From Candidatus Woesearchaeota archaeon (GTDB lineage: Archaea > Nanobdellota > Nanobdellia > Woesearchaeales > ARS49), in assembly GCA_030750765.1 (NCBI GenBank), contig JASMHM010000007.1, forward strand, positions 1 through 49,229: a stretch of 49,229 bases of DNA, given 5' to 3'. The notes under the pieces are model-generated. The model was not told the DNA's origin. It did not search any database and was given only the letters and a program-made list of their open reading frames with translations. Numbering within the stretch: the first letter of the stretch is position 1; the number at the start of each line of letters is the position of its first letter. The position numbers and the translations under genes are program-made. Shown in pieces: positions 7,910 to 15,737 of the stretch.

Positions 7910-9185
7910 CCAACTCCTCATTCGTGTTTCTAGCTCCTGGACAGCCTACGAGGCACTAACAAGTTTCTATCTTATCGCTTTCGCACTCCAATATGGGGCA
8001 AGCAACACCATGGTGGGATTGCTAGGGGCATTACCCTTCTTAGCCATGATGGTGGCAGAGTTCCCAGGAGTACGTTTAGTGGAAGCACGCTCGAGAAGGA
8101 TGGTTGCATCCTTAACCAGCATGCTACCAAGATTTTTATGGGTGCTGATCGCCGTCCTACCCTTCTTAGTCAAGAATCCTGTCATGGCCATCGCCATCAT
8201 CTACTTCGTCCTACGCATCATAGAGTATTTGGGAGACCCTGCATGGACCTCCATTGTGGGAGACTTAGTCAAAGAAAAAAGCAGAGGACGTTTCTTTGGC
8301 AAACGATTCCACGCCATGACCTTCTGGAACACCATCGCAATAGTGCTAGCAGGTTTGTATCTCAACTACGTCCACCAAAACTATACTGTGTTGTTCATCG
8401 TAGGAGCCATCGTAGGTATCGCTAGCGGCTGGCTCAAAGGAAAAGTGAAAGAACCCGAACAACGAGACCACACTCACCACACGATCAAAGAATTCATCCA
8501 TGTCAAAGGAGAGTTCCTACACTTCTGTCTAGCAAACGTTGTCTTCCGGTTTGGTGTCATGTTGGCAGCTCCACTCATTACTGTCTACATTCTCAAGAAT
8601 CTCAACCTCAGTGTAGGCTTCTATGCTCTCTTAATGGCCACCATCACGATAGCAAAGTTCGTCGTCTACCCGTTGGTGGGAAAACTTTCTGACAAGGTTG
8701 GAGACAAATCTTTGGCAGTAGCAGGAATGGCTGGCGCAAGCTTTGTTCCGATCTTTTACTTTTTCATCCAACCCGGAATGGAGATATGGTTGTTTGCCAT
8801 CAGCGCCTTCGCAGGTGTTGTGTGGGCTTTCGTGGACATCTCCCACCTCAATCTCTTGATGGGGTTGACAACTCCCGAAAGCAGACCGTTGATGGTTGCA
8901 GAGTTCAACACTCTCTCCAGCATTCCTAACGCTCTAGGGCCTATCGTGGGCGGACTATTAGCAGACAAGGCCTCATTCATCATGACAGGAATTCCCTCGG
9001 TCTTCATATTATCTGGCGTTTTGCGAGCGGCAAGTTTATTGCCACTCTTACATGTCTCCGAACCAAGAGTGAAGACCCAAGTGCACATGCATGATGTCTT
9101 CCAAGAGGTGCAAGCGTGGCATCCCACAAGAGAGATCACGCACGAACTAAAGGTGGTGTTTAAGAATGTTAAAAGAAACCGTTGA
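7899..9185 (+). CDS. Major facilitator superfamily transporter
   Basis: 428 residues with about twelve hydrophobic segments and a basic central loop near 180-200 (GWLKGKVKEPEQR) between the two six-helix halves. An MFS-type motif A (GKLSDKVGDKS) lies after the eighth segment, near 263-273. Starts at TTG 7899 inside the phosphoesterase gene; the first hydrophobic segment needs this early start. The substrate is not evident. It overlaps the following small gene by 20 bp. Confidence 0.88.
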   Translation: MKTDQLLIRVSSSWTAYEALTSFYLIAFALQYGASNTMVGLLGALPFLAMMVAEFPGVRLVEARSRRMVASLTSMLPRFLWVLIAVLPFLVKNPVMAIAIIYFVLRIIEYLGDPAWTSIVGDLVKEKSRGRFFGKRFHAMTFWNTIAIVLAGLYLNYVHQNYTVLFIVGAIVGIASGWLKGKVKEPEQRDHTHHTIKEFIHVKGEFLHFCLANVVFRFGVMLAAPLITVYILKNLNLSVGFYALLMATITIAKFVVYPLVGKLSDKVGDKSLAVAGMAGASFVPIFYFFIQPGMEIWLFAISAFAGVVWAFVDISHLNLLMGLTTPESRPLMVAEFNTLSSIPNALGPIVGGLLADKASFIMTGIPSVFILSGVLRAASLLPLLHVSEPRVKTQVHMHDVFQEVQAWHPTREITHELKVVFKNVKRNR

Positions 9186-9609
9186 CAAAGTCAAAAAATT
9201 AAACCCTCAAGGTTTCCTAGCTCACATCTTCATCATGGGGGACGACGTCAGGGTAGGCTACTATGTGGACGGCAAGGTAGCAACCTACATTGTCACAGAC
9301 AAGATAGAGACCATGCCTCTTGATGAGATACTAGACAAGAAGCAAGAGGTCAAAGAATTGGATCTTAGTAAGGTCAAACTGGAGCCTGATGAGGCTCTGA
9401 AGAAGGGCAAGGAAGCTGCAAGCGAGCACTATCCTCTAGAGATGTCTTCAAAATGGATCGTCATCCTTGCCAACAGCGGAAACCCCTCCTACACCATTAC
9501 TGGGGTGACTATGAGCCTCAAAAGTATCGTCATCACCATAGATGCGGGTACAGGAAAAGTGATCAATCATTCCTGCGAAGTGCTCGCCGCATTCGACCCC
9601 CACAGCTAG
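9166..9609 (+). CDS. Small soluble protein, possibly PepSY-like, unknown function
   Basis: 147 residues, no signal peptide. The C-terminal part ends with a strand-turn-strand of the type TIDAGTGKVI, as seen in PepSY-like folds, and the central part has alternating helices and strands. It is translationally linked to the MFS gene (20-bp overlap), so a role around that transporter is likely. The PepSY suggestion is weak. Confidence 0.7.
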   Translation: MLKETVDKVKKLNPQGFLAHIFIMGDDVRVGYYVDGKVATYIVTDKIETMPLDEILDKKQEVKELDLSKVKLEPDEALKKGKEAASEHYPLEMSSKWIVILANSGNPSYTITGVTMSLKSIVITIDAGTGKVINHSCEVLAAFDPHS

Positions 9610-9764
9610 TGTCTCTCATTTTTGGGGTTGCGTTGTTTTTGGAAGTGACATCGGAAACACGATATGTTATCCCTGCTTCAGACGGTAAGAGCATTCCTCT
9701 CGGCTAAGGACGACATTTTTTCACTGGACTATATTCCAGAGTTTCTATATTGCCTCGCAACATT

Positions 9765-9773
9765 GTTTAAATA
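9765..9773 (+). promoter_or_regulatory. TATA box before a very small ORF
   Basis: GTTTAAATA lies 33 bp before the ATG at 9798. The 188 bp between the end of the preceding gene and this ORF hold a short inverted repeat (CTGGA/TCCAG around CTATAT, 9725-9740) and nothing else that can be named. Confidence 0.4.
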
Positions 9774-9797
9774 CTAGTGGGGGTGCTATAAAATCAG

Positions 9798-9875
9798 ATG
9801 ACACCGCAGCCAGTCAAGTGGAAGAGTGTTCGCGAGAACAAAGCTCTAAGCTCCTTTTTTGAAGAAGAAGAATAA
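9798..9875 (+). CDS. Candidate 25-residue microprotein
   Basis: A short frame coding MTPQPVKWKSVRENKALSSF followed by Phe, four Glu and a stop. It has a well-placed TATA box and a Shine-Dalgarno-like GGGGGTG 12 bp before the ATG. The product would be basic at the front and acidic at the end. It could instead be part of a non-coding transcript. It fills most of the otherwise empty 9610-9937 interval. Confidence 0.35.
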   Translation: MTPQPVKWKSVRENKALSSFFEEEE

Positions 9876-9937
9876 GACTGTGGTGTAACCATTACAGGAT
9901 AACAAAACTTTTATACTCTGTTGCAGGGCTACATACC

Positions 9938-10930
9938 ATGATTATAGGGTTGGTAGGTACAATCGGGGCTGGAAAACAGACCATTCTGGATTATTTGCAA
10001 GAAAAGTACGGCTACAACTCAGTATCCTGCAGTGATGTCCTTCGAGACATGCTCAAAGAGCAGGGAAAAGAGCTCACCCGAGATAATCTAAGAGAGTTGG
10101 GTAACGTCACGAGAAAGGAAGGTGGCAACGGAGCCATAGCTAAGATACTCCTAGAAAAGTTACGCAACAACTGGAAGGCAAATTATGTTGTTGACAGCAT
10201 CCGCCACCCAGACGAGGTAGCGGTCTTACGCACCTCGCCCTTATTCCATCTCGTAGCAGTAGACGCAGACCTTCGCTTAAGGTTTGATCGCGTCAAAGCA
10301 AGAAAACGAGAACAAGATCCCGTCACTCTCCCTGCGTTTGTGGAACGCGACCAACGAGAGATGTTTGGTACAGGGAATGAACAACGCATCCGGGAAACCA
10401 TGGAATTAGCAGATGAGTTAGTGCTCAACAACGGAAGCGTAGAAGAACTCAAACAACGAGTTGATGACCTCAACCTAGTAAGCGACGAACGCCTACGACC
10501 AAGCTGGGATGACTATTTCATGCGTCTAGCAAGACTCGCTGCACAAAGAAGCAACTGCATGTCCAGAAAGGTAGGTTCGGTCTTAACCAACAACAATCGT
10601 GTTATCGCCACCGGTTACAATGGAACACCAAAAGGGGTCAAGAACTGCAACGAAGGAGGATGTGAGAGATGCAACTCTGCTGTTGCTAAAGGAACCTCCC
10701 TATCTGAATGTCTCTGTTTGCATGGTGAAGAGAATGCCATCATCGAAGCAGGAAGAACACGCGCAGAAGGATCAACCATCTACACCAGTTTTTTGCCCTG
10801 TCTGTGGTGCACGAAAATGATCATCCAAGCAGGCATTAAGGAAGTGGTGTTCTCTGAAATATACGACCTGCACGAAGCAAGCATAAAACTTTTTGAAACT
10901 GCAGGCGTTTTGATACGCAGGTTGAAATAA
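9938..10930 (+). CDS. Fusion of a P-loop nucleotide kinase domain and dCMP deaminase
   Basis: 330 residues. Residues 1-180 are a P-loop kinase domain with GTIGAGKQT at 7-15, of the GKxT type found in NMP kinases and dephospho-CoA kinases, and an Arg-rich lid near 115-125. Residues 187-330 are a dCMP/cytidine deaminase domain: catalytic HGE at 262-264, and PCLWC with zinc ligands C288 and C291. Three extra cysteines (237, 242, 245) may bind a structural zinc, as in phage dCMP deaminases. dCMP deamination gives dUMP for dTTP synthesis. A similar order is known in yeast Dcd1. Leaderless promoter (TATA 9908-9916). Coupled to NucS by TAATG. Confidence 0.88.
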   Translation: MIIGLVGTIGAGKQTILDYLQEKYGYNSVSCSDVLRDMLKEQGKELTRDNLRELGNVTRKEGGNGAIAKILLEKLRNNWKANYVVDSIRHPDEVAVLRTSPLFHLVAVDADLRLRFDRVKARKREQDPVTLPAFVERDQREMFGTGNEQRIRETMELADELVLNNGSVEELKQRVDDLNLVSDERLRPSWDDYFMRLARLAAQRSNCMSRKVGSVLTNNNRVIATGYNGTPKGVKNCNEGGCERCNSAVAKGTSLSECLCLHGEENAIIEAGRTRAEGSTIYTSFLPCLWCTKMIIQAGIKEVVFSEIYDLHEASIKLFETAGVLIRRLK

Positions 10931-11670
10931 TGTGGGAAAAGAAGGACATCCAAGGACTCGTTAAAGACGCACTAGCAAGAAAAGAAACGCTCGTGCTTGG
11001 TGTGAGTTGTGAGATAAACTATTCTGGAAGAGCAGAAAGCCAATTAGCTAGGGGTGATAGAATCATCATAATCAAAACTGATGGGGCCCTACTCGTCCAC
11101 CAGCCCCTAGGGAACGCACCGGTCAACTACATGAAGCCAGGCACTGCCCACACCGTTCATGTAGAAAAAGATCAATTAGTGTTGAAAAGCGAAAACTTAC
11201 AACAAAAAGAATTCTTAGACGTTTTTGTCCACAAAGTACACTTCTTCAACTCCCACAAGCTAGAGGACGGACAAAAAATAATATTACAAGGAAATGAAGC
11301 AGACATGGCAGACATGCTCTACAAACAACCCGACCTCATAGAAAAAGGATTCAAAGCCGTCTCCCAAGAAGAACAAACCAAATATGGGTATGTGGATGTA
11401 TTAGGTGTTGACAAGGATGAAGTTCTTACCGTGGTTGAGTGCAAAAGATACTGTGCAGATCTTGCGGCTGTCACCCAACTGAGAAGATACGTGGAACGTT
11501 TGATGGCAAGCAAAGGACTCAAAAAGGTGAGAGGCATTCTTGCAGCACCCAAAATCACGGCTAACGCACAAAAAATGTTAGAAGACTGGGGATACGCTTT
11601 CGTGAGCGTAGAACCTCCAAAGTATCTAGAAAGATACAATAAGTCACAGAAAGGTTTGGGCGAGTTCTAA
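10930..11670 (+). CDS. nucS: NucS/EndoMS mismatch-specific endonuclease
   Basis: 246 residues. The N-terminal DNA-binding domain carries SGRAESQLARGDR (32-44) and the conserved QPLGNAPVNYMKP region (58-70). The C-terminal RecB-like nuclease domain has D156, E170 and K172 (YVD, then ECK), the catalytic set of the family. The last residues QKGLGEF (240-246) fit a PCNA-binding motif (Q-x2-L-x2-F). NucS cuts both strands at mismatches and replaces MutS/MutL in many archaea. It starts inside the stop of the dCMP deaminase fusion (TAATG), tying mismatch repair to nucleotide pool control. Its stop overlaps that of the convergent TFS gene (CTAA). Confidence 0.95.
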   Translation: MWEKKDIQGLVKDALARKETLVLGVSCEINYSGRAESQLARGDRIIIIKTDGALLVHQPLGNAPVNYMKPGTAHTVHVEKDQLVLKSENLQQKEFLDVFVHKVHFFNSHKLEDGQKIILQGNEADMADMLYKQPDLIEKGFKAVSQEEQTKYGYVDVLGVDKDEVLTVVECKRYCADLAAVTQLRRYVERLMASKGLKKVRGILAAPKITANAQKMLEDWGYAFVSVEPPKYLERYNKSQKGLGEF

Positions 11671-11972
11671 CTATACTCTCGCCAGGTGTGTTTGCACATC
11701 TCGCATCTAAAGAATCTTGTTTCTGGTTCGTCACCAGCTCGCGTTTGCTTACTCCAATGGTAGGCTTTTTGGTGCTTGCATTTAGCACATTCTGCGTCTG
11801 TGAGAGGAAGGTTTTCTTGCTCTTTGAGCGCGCCTTCCACGCGTTCGTCTTTTGCAGCACTTCCGCCAGACATTACAGCACTGTCGCTGGTGTAGCCGCA
11901 GCTACATCCTAGAGTCTTCTTTCCTGAGACCACTTTGGGCAGGAGCATTCCTTTGCATTTTGGACAAAACAT
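11667..11972 (-). CDS. tfs: Transcription factor S (TFIIS-like RNA cleavage factor)
   Basis: 101 residues. N-terminal zinc ribbon C3, C6, C23, C25 and C-terminal ribbon C62, C65, C90, C93. The acidic tip DE (81-82) within QTRAGDEPETRFF is the catalytic pair that lets stalled RNA polymerase cut its own transcript. Start is the ATG at 11972 directly before the FCPKC motif, which overlaps the stop of the signal peptidase gene (TAATG). The N-terminal ribbon shows C-x-C rather than the common C-x2-C for its second pair. Confidence 0.95.
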   Translation of the reverse strand: MFCPKCKGMLLPKVVSGKKTLGCSCGYTSDSAVMSGGSAAKDERVEGALKEQENLPLTDAECAKCKHQKAYHWSKQTRAGDEPETRFFRCEMCKHTWREYS

Positions 11973-12580
11973 TAACAGGTTTGTGCAGCGCACACCTCCT
12001 CTGGTCCACCCACCAAACACCATCCCTTTATTAAGCCCACCTTGAGCCAGCCGGCAAAGGGTATTCTTAGAAGGGTCTTTCCTAGTAATTGGTTGTCATA
12101 GGCACGGTCTAGCTTTGCATCTGATGCGCGGTTCGCATCCCCCTTAGTGATGAAGACGCCGTCTTCTCGTTCCACCACTCTATGTATGATGGGCTCTCTA
12201 CTATACTGGCTGAAGAACACTATAACATTACCTTGTTGGACGTTCTTGGCTCCGGTTAACACCATTAAGTCTCCTTTTTTGAAGCCATTCTTTAGCGAAA
12301 ACTGCCTAAATCCTTCTTTGGTGATGCCGTACTTGGAATAAAACTCTGCTTGGGTGCCTTCAACGCTAGGGCTGGACCACCAGTCGTCAAAACTTCCCCT
12401 ATGGTCCATGCTGCAAGACACCACTGCTACTATGGGGAAGCTTGTGCCTAACATCCATCCTAGGATAGGGTAGACTAAGAATTTGATGACGATGAACGCC
12501 AAACATAGGTGGATGATCCAGCCGAGCATGGAGTCATCTTCAAAGACTAACTTCCACAGCCAGTGATGCTTGATGTTCAT
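11972..12580 (-). CDS. Signal peptidase I, archaeal/ER type (S26B)
   Basis: 202 residues. One membrane anchor at about 24-52. The catalytic Ser is S57 in SCSM, and the general base position is His 133 in IIHRV, the Ser-His form of ER and archaeal enzymes rather than the bacterial Ser-Lys. TKGDANRASD (about 145-154) is the third conserved box. An insertion around 62-95 separates the first two boxes. It cleaves signal peptides on the outer face of the membrane, in line with the many exported proteins here. A Shine-Dalgarno-like AAGGAG is 7 bp before the ATG. Co-transcribed with TFS. Confidence 0.93.
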   Translation of the reverse strand: MNIKHHWLWKLVFEDDSMLGWIIHLCLAFIVIKFLVYPILGWMLGTSFPIVAVVSCSMDHRGSFDDWWSSPSVEGTQAEFYSKYGITKEGFRQFSLKNGFKKGDLMVLTGAKNVQQGNVIVFFSQYSREPIIHRVVEREDGVFITKGDANRASDAKLDRAYDNQLLGKTLLRIPFAGWLKVGLIKGWCLVGGPEEVCAAQTC

Positions 12581-12604
12581 ACGGTTCTCCTTAGCTACTT
12601 GCTT

Positions 12605-13360
12605 TTAAGCCTTTGCCCTCTTCCACATGCTTTGAAAGAAGGTTTTGTACTGGTCTGCGATGGCTTTGGATTGGATGACGAAGCCTATGGTTTGGGGGAT
12701 GGCCGTAGCAATCAGTACCTTGTCTTGGTAGATCATCGTCCATGAGTTGGGAAGGGGTTCTTGGAAAAACCGCACTTTGTAGTTTTTCAATCCTTTTCCA
12801 ACCTCGCGCGCAACACTCTTGAGTTGAGCGTCTAATATCATCTTGACAATGATGCCTAATTTTTCTCTCTTTATGTGTATGCTGCGAAAGAAGAGCTTCC
12901 ATGAGGTGAATTCCTCGAACGTTCCTGAATAGAACACATAGTATTCATCTCCTCTCTTGAGTTCGTTGAACATACTGTAAAATATCGTTCGTATTCCTTC
13001 CTGGCCTTCATACACTTGGGCCTCTGCAGGCACTTCCCGCATGGTTTGCTTGAGCAGGAATTGTGGGATGAGCTTTTCCACCTCTTCCTTTTGTTGCTCC
13101 AAGTCCTTCTCTTTGGTGGAGAGAAAGTCAATGAGGTTGCGGGGGTTGGTTGCAGAGTAGAATTTCTTGTTACTCTTGAGGATGTAGCTCACTAATCCCT
13201 TCTGGATGAGTCTGTCCAGCGCAGGGTACACTTTTGAGCTAGGGATTACTGCCCGTTTTACCAAGGGCGTGGTGGTGGTTTCTCCTAGGTCTATAAGAGC
13301 AAGATACACTTTGACCTCGTTTTTGGTCAATCCTATGTTTTCCAGCACTCCGGTGTCCAT
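12605..13360 (-). CDS. TrmB family transcriptional regulator
   Basis: 251 residues. Residues 1-75 are a winged helix (LENIGLTKNEVKVYLALIDL start, typical TrmB), then a coiled linker (about 80-105) and a C-terminal effector-like domain with the YEGQEGIR box at about 118-125. It lies divergent to a hypothetical gene and an ABC import operon. A TATA box between them serves both directions, so it probably regulates that operon and itself. The TrmB ATG is about 28 bp from the TATA box (leaderless). Confidence 0.9.
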   Translation of the reverse strand: MDTGVLENIGLTKNEVKVYLALIDLGETTTTPLVKRAVIPSSKVYPALDRLIQKGLVSYILKSNKKFYSATNPRNLIDFLSTKEKDLEQQKEEVEKLIPQFLLKQTMREVPAEAQVYEGQEGIRTIFYSMFNELKRGDEYYVFYSGTFEEFTSWKLFFRSIHIKREKLGIIVKMILDAQLKSVAREVGKGLKNYKVRFFQEPLPNSWTMIYQDKVLIATAIPQTIGFVIQSKAIADQYKTFFQSMWKRAKA

Positions 13361-13380
13361 AGGTATTCTAGACGTAAGAA

Positions 13381-13419
13381 GTATATAAATCTCTCTATTT
13401 CACCCCTCAAGGGGGTGAA
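13381..13419 (+). promoter_or_regulatory. Divergent promoter with perfect inverted repeat, candidate TrmB operator
   Basis: The TATA box GTATATAAAT (13381-13390) faces both ways. Just downstream on the plus strand, TTCACCCC (13399-13406) and GGGGTGAA (13412-13419) form a perfect 8-bp inverted repeat around TCAAG. The expected plus-strand transcription start (about 13408) lies in its centre, where a bound regulator would block initiation. As RNA it would also make a hairpin at the very 5' end. Confidence 0.5.
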
Positions 13420-13471
13420 TATGTTAATAAGGCCGGAGTGCCACAATACTTCTACAGGTGAGGAGTTAATC

Positions 13472-14044
13472 ATGAACCAAGAACTATTTGAACTACATGT
13501 AGAACTGGAGCCGAAGGAGCCCATCCATGTCTTTCCAGAACATTCGATTACTCTTGATTGTAATTTAGGAGACCTTGCCCAGCGAACACAAGTCCCTGAG
13601 AATGGACAGGGATGGCACAAGGTACACAACCTTAGCGATTTTCAACACCTGCAATCCCAGTATCTTGCCCCTGCGTTCAAAGAAACGTCACTGCCTGCGC
13701 TAGTGGACTTGTTTGAAAGTGTGGCACTGCTCTCTATGGTCCCTGGAAGTTCTCCATCAATTGTTTTACCTTCTTTGAGAGCCTGGGGAGCACACGTCAT
13801 GCATGGGGAGATGGGGGATAGGCTCGCCGCTGCTGCTATCGTGTTGTATGAAAGATCACTCTTTCCTAAAGTCAGCTTTGCCGGTAGAGGATACGTCTGT
13901 GACGACCTCAAACTGTGCGAGAATAGCGCCCAGGCATGCAAGAACAATTTGGTGCAAGTCATGGGGCGTATTAACATTTTGTACAATCTTTACCATCTAT
14001 GCAATCCTGCGCCGGAAGGAGAAAAGGTGAGGCGCAATGTATAG
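13472..14044 (+). CDS. Unknown protein, first gene of the ABC import operon
   Basis: 190 residues from the ATG behind GGTGAGGAG, a good ribosome-binding site. In-frame earlier starts (GTG 13415, ATG 13421) lie in the operator hairpin and give a non-conserved-looking extension. No signal peptide or membrane segment. Five cysteines cluster near 147-181 (including the CDDLKLC spacing), so metal binding is possible. The middle is helical. I do not recognise the family. By position it could process or sense the imported compound. Confidence 0.7.
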   Translation: MNQELFELHVELEPKEPIHVFPEHSITLDCNLGDLAQRTQVPENGQGWHKVHNLSDFQHLQSQYLAPAFKETSLPALVDLFESVALLSMVPGSSPSIVLPSLRAWGAHVMHGEMGDRLAAAAIVLYERSLFPKVSFAGRGYVCDDLKLCENSAQACKNNLVQVMGRINILYNLYHLCNPAPEGEKVRRNV

Positions 14045-14066
14045 AGATATTTGTGGGGGACCAATC

Positions 14067-15035
14067 ATGAAACGTATAATTATTACCTTTGCATTGCTAG
14101 CAATGCTAGGATGTGGAGCAACACCTGACGGTTTAACAGAACTCAACATAAGAATGCCCATTCCGGTTATAGAAAGCCATGCAGCACCGTTCATCGCTGC
14201 ACAAAAAATGGGATTCTACGAGGAAGAAGGACTCAAAGTGAACATCAACCCGTCAAGCGCACAGCTCAATCCGGTAACTGCGGTGCTATCTGGCGCTGAC
14301 GAAATCGCATGGCTAGGCGGACCAGACACCATGCTGGTAGCCCAAGGTAAAGGCGCAGACCTCATAGCCATAGCAAACGTATACCAAGAAAGCAACTTTG
14401 TAGGCATCATGACCTTGAAAGACTCAGGGATCAAGACAGTAAAAGACTTAGAAGGCAAACGACTAGGCATGTTCTTCGGACACATCTCCACAGATATCAT
14501 TCGAGCATGGCTAAAGCAAGAAGGCGTAACTGTAGAAGAGGTCAACGTGGTTTTTGATTTCCAACAACTCATTCGAGGAGACATAGACGCGATGTTCGAC
14601 TTCCGAACGTATGGTCCTTTAATCATGGAGCACAAGCTCAACCATAGCGTTCACAGGATGGAACCTAAAGATTACGGCATCAGAAGCTGGGGCTACACCC
14701 TCTTCGCCAAAAGAAGCTTCACACAAGAACATCCCGAAGTGGTAGAAGGCTACATCAGAGCCACCATGAAAGGCCTGAAGTGGTCACGAGAGAACACGGA
14801 AGAAGCCATAACCATGATCATAGGGGTCAATCCTGGCCTGAACGCAGACTTCGAACGCATCGTTCGTGGCATGCTTGCAGACATCTACGATGAACAGTAC
14901 GGCGATGGCCGCCCTCTAGGATGGCTAGACCCTCATGCCTTTAAGGAAACCTACGAACGCTTGGACAGGCAAGGACTCATAGAAGAACCCTTTGACTACA
15001 CCAAGAGTTACACGAACGCTTTCGTGGAGGCATAA
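14067..15035 (+). CDS. ABC transporter substrate-binding lipoprotein, NMT1/ThiY/SsuA-like
   Basis: 322 residues. Lipobox LLAMLGC with lipidated Cys at 16. The body has the NMT1/ThiY-like pattern: an early AAPFIAAQKMGFYEEEGL segment, a GGPDTMLVAQGKGADLIAI segment, and KDLEGKRLGMFFG. Family members bind the HMP moiety of thiamine, riboflavin, sulfonates, taurine or nitrate; the ligand cannot be read from the sequence. GGGGGACC is a ribosome-binding site 5 bp before the ATG; an earlier in-frame ATG (14037) would put the signal peptide too far inside. The ATPase gene follows with no gap. Confidence 0.9.
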   Translation: MKRIIITFALLAMLGCGATPDGLTELNIRMPIPVIESHAAPFIAAQKMGFYEEEGLKVNINPSSAQLNPVTAVLSGADEIAWLGGPDTMLVAQGKGADLIAIANVYQESNFVGIMTLKDSGIKTVKDLEGKRLGMFFGHISTDIIRAWLKQEGVTVEEVNVVFDFQQLIRGDIDAMFDFRTYGPLIMEHKLNHSVHRMEPKDYGIRSWGYTLFAKRSFTQEHPEVVEGYIRATMKGLKWSRENTEEAITMIIGVNPGLNADFERIVRGMLADIYDEQYGDGRPLGWLDPHAFKETYERLDRQGLIEEPFDYTKSYTNAFVEA

Positions 15036-15737
15036 ATGGTCATACACGCAAAGCAGGCCACCAAAGCTTTTGGTACCTCTCCTGTGTTTGACAACTTGTC
15101 CTTCAGGATAAAAAAAGGAGAGTTCGTCTCTATCATAGGTCCAAGTGGATGCGGGAAGACCTCCCTCCTCCGCATGATTGGAGGGTTATTACCGCCTACT
15201 TCCGGGAAGATTGATGTAGGTCATCACACTTGTGGATTCGTCTTTCAACAGCCTGTGTTGCTTCCTTGGAGGACAATCCAGGATAACATCCGACTGCCAA
15301 AAGAATTGGGTAAAGACATCCAAGCAGTAGAGGACATGTTGTCTTTAGTGCAGTTAGATCATGTTAAGGATAGACTACCTCACCAACTCTCTGGAGGCAT
15401 GCAGCAAAGAGTGAACCTGGCAAGAGCCTTGATCACGAAACCAAGCATACTACTAATGGACGAACCTTTCAGTTCGCTAGACGAAATAACTCGGGAGAAC
15501 ATGCAGGATGAGCTTATTCGCATATGGCAGGCCTCCAAGAACACTGTGGCCTTTGTGACGCACTCCATCCCTGAAGCAGTCTACCTTTCCGATCGAGTAT
15601 TCGTGCTCACAGCAGAGGGTATGACTGAGATAGGGGTGCCCCTGGCCCGGCCAAGAACGAGAAAGATGAAGCAGAGCAAATCCTTCCACCATACTGTAAA
15701 CAGATTACAAAGGGCCTTGGGAGGTCACCATGCGTAA
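15036..15737 (+). CDS. ABC transporter ATPase (SsuB/TauB/ThiZ-like)
   Basis: 233 residues. Walker A GPSGCGKTS near 36-44, Q-loop FVFQQPVLLPWR near 69-80, signature LSGGMQQRV near 119-127, Walker B ILLMDEPFSSLD near 140-151, and switch His in VTHSIPEA. The LLPW Q-loop is typical of the nitrate/sulfonate/taurine/HMP importer branch. It starts immediately after the binding-protein stop, with GGAGG upstream, and overlaps the permease gene by 8 bp. Confidence 0.95.
   Translation: MVIHAKQATKAFGTSPVFDNLSFRIKKGEFVSIIGPSGCGKTSLLRMIGGLLPPTSGKIDVGHHTCGFVFQQPVLLPWRTIQDNIRLPKELGKDIQAVEDMLSLVQLDHVKDRLPHQLSGGMQQRVNLARALITKPSILLMDEPFSSLDEITRENMQDELIRIWQASKNTVAFVTHSIPEAVYLSDRVFVLTAEGMTEIGVPLARPRTRKMKQSKSFHHTVNRLQRALGGHHA

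Noticed and set aside
9776-9791. GGGGGTGCTAT shared with the TFB leader (36028-36039)
   Set aside because: An 11-base match between two places is expected many times by chance in a window this size, and the match lies in SD-like G-rich DNA.
13399-13472. A riboswitch (TPP or similar) before the ABC operon
   Set aside because: Only a short hairpin is present; no conserved aptamer core can be seen and the expected leader is too short.
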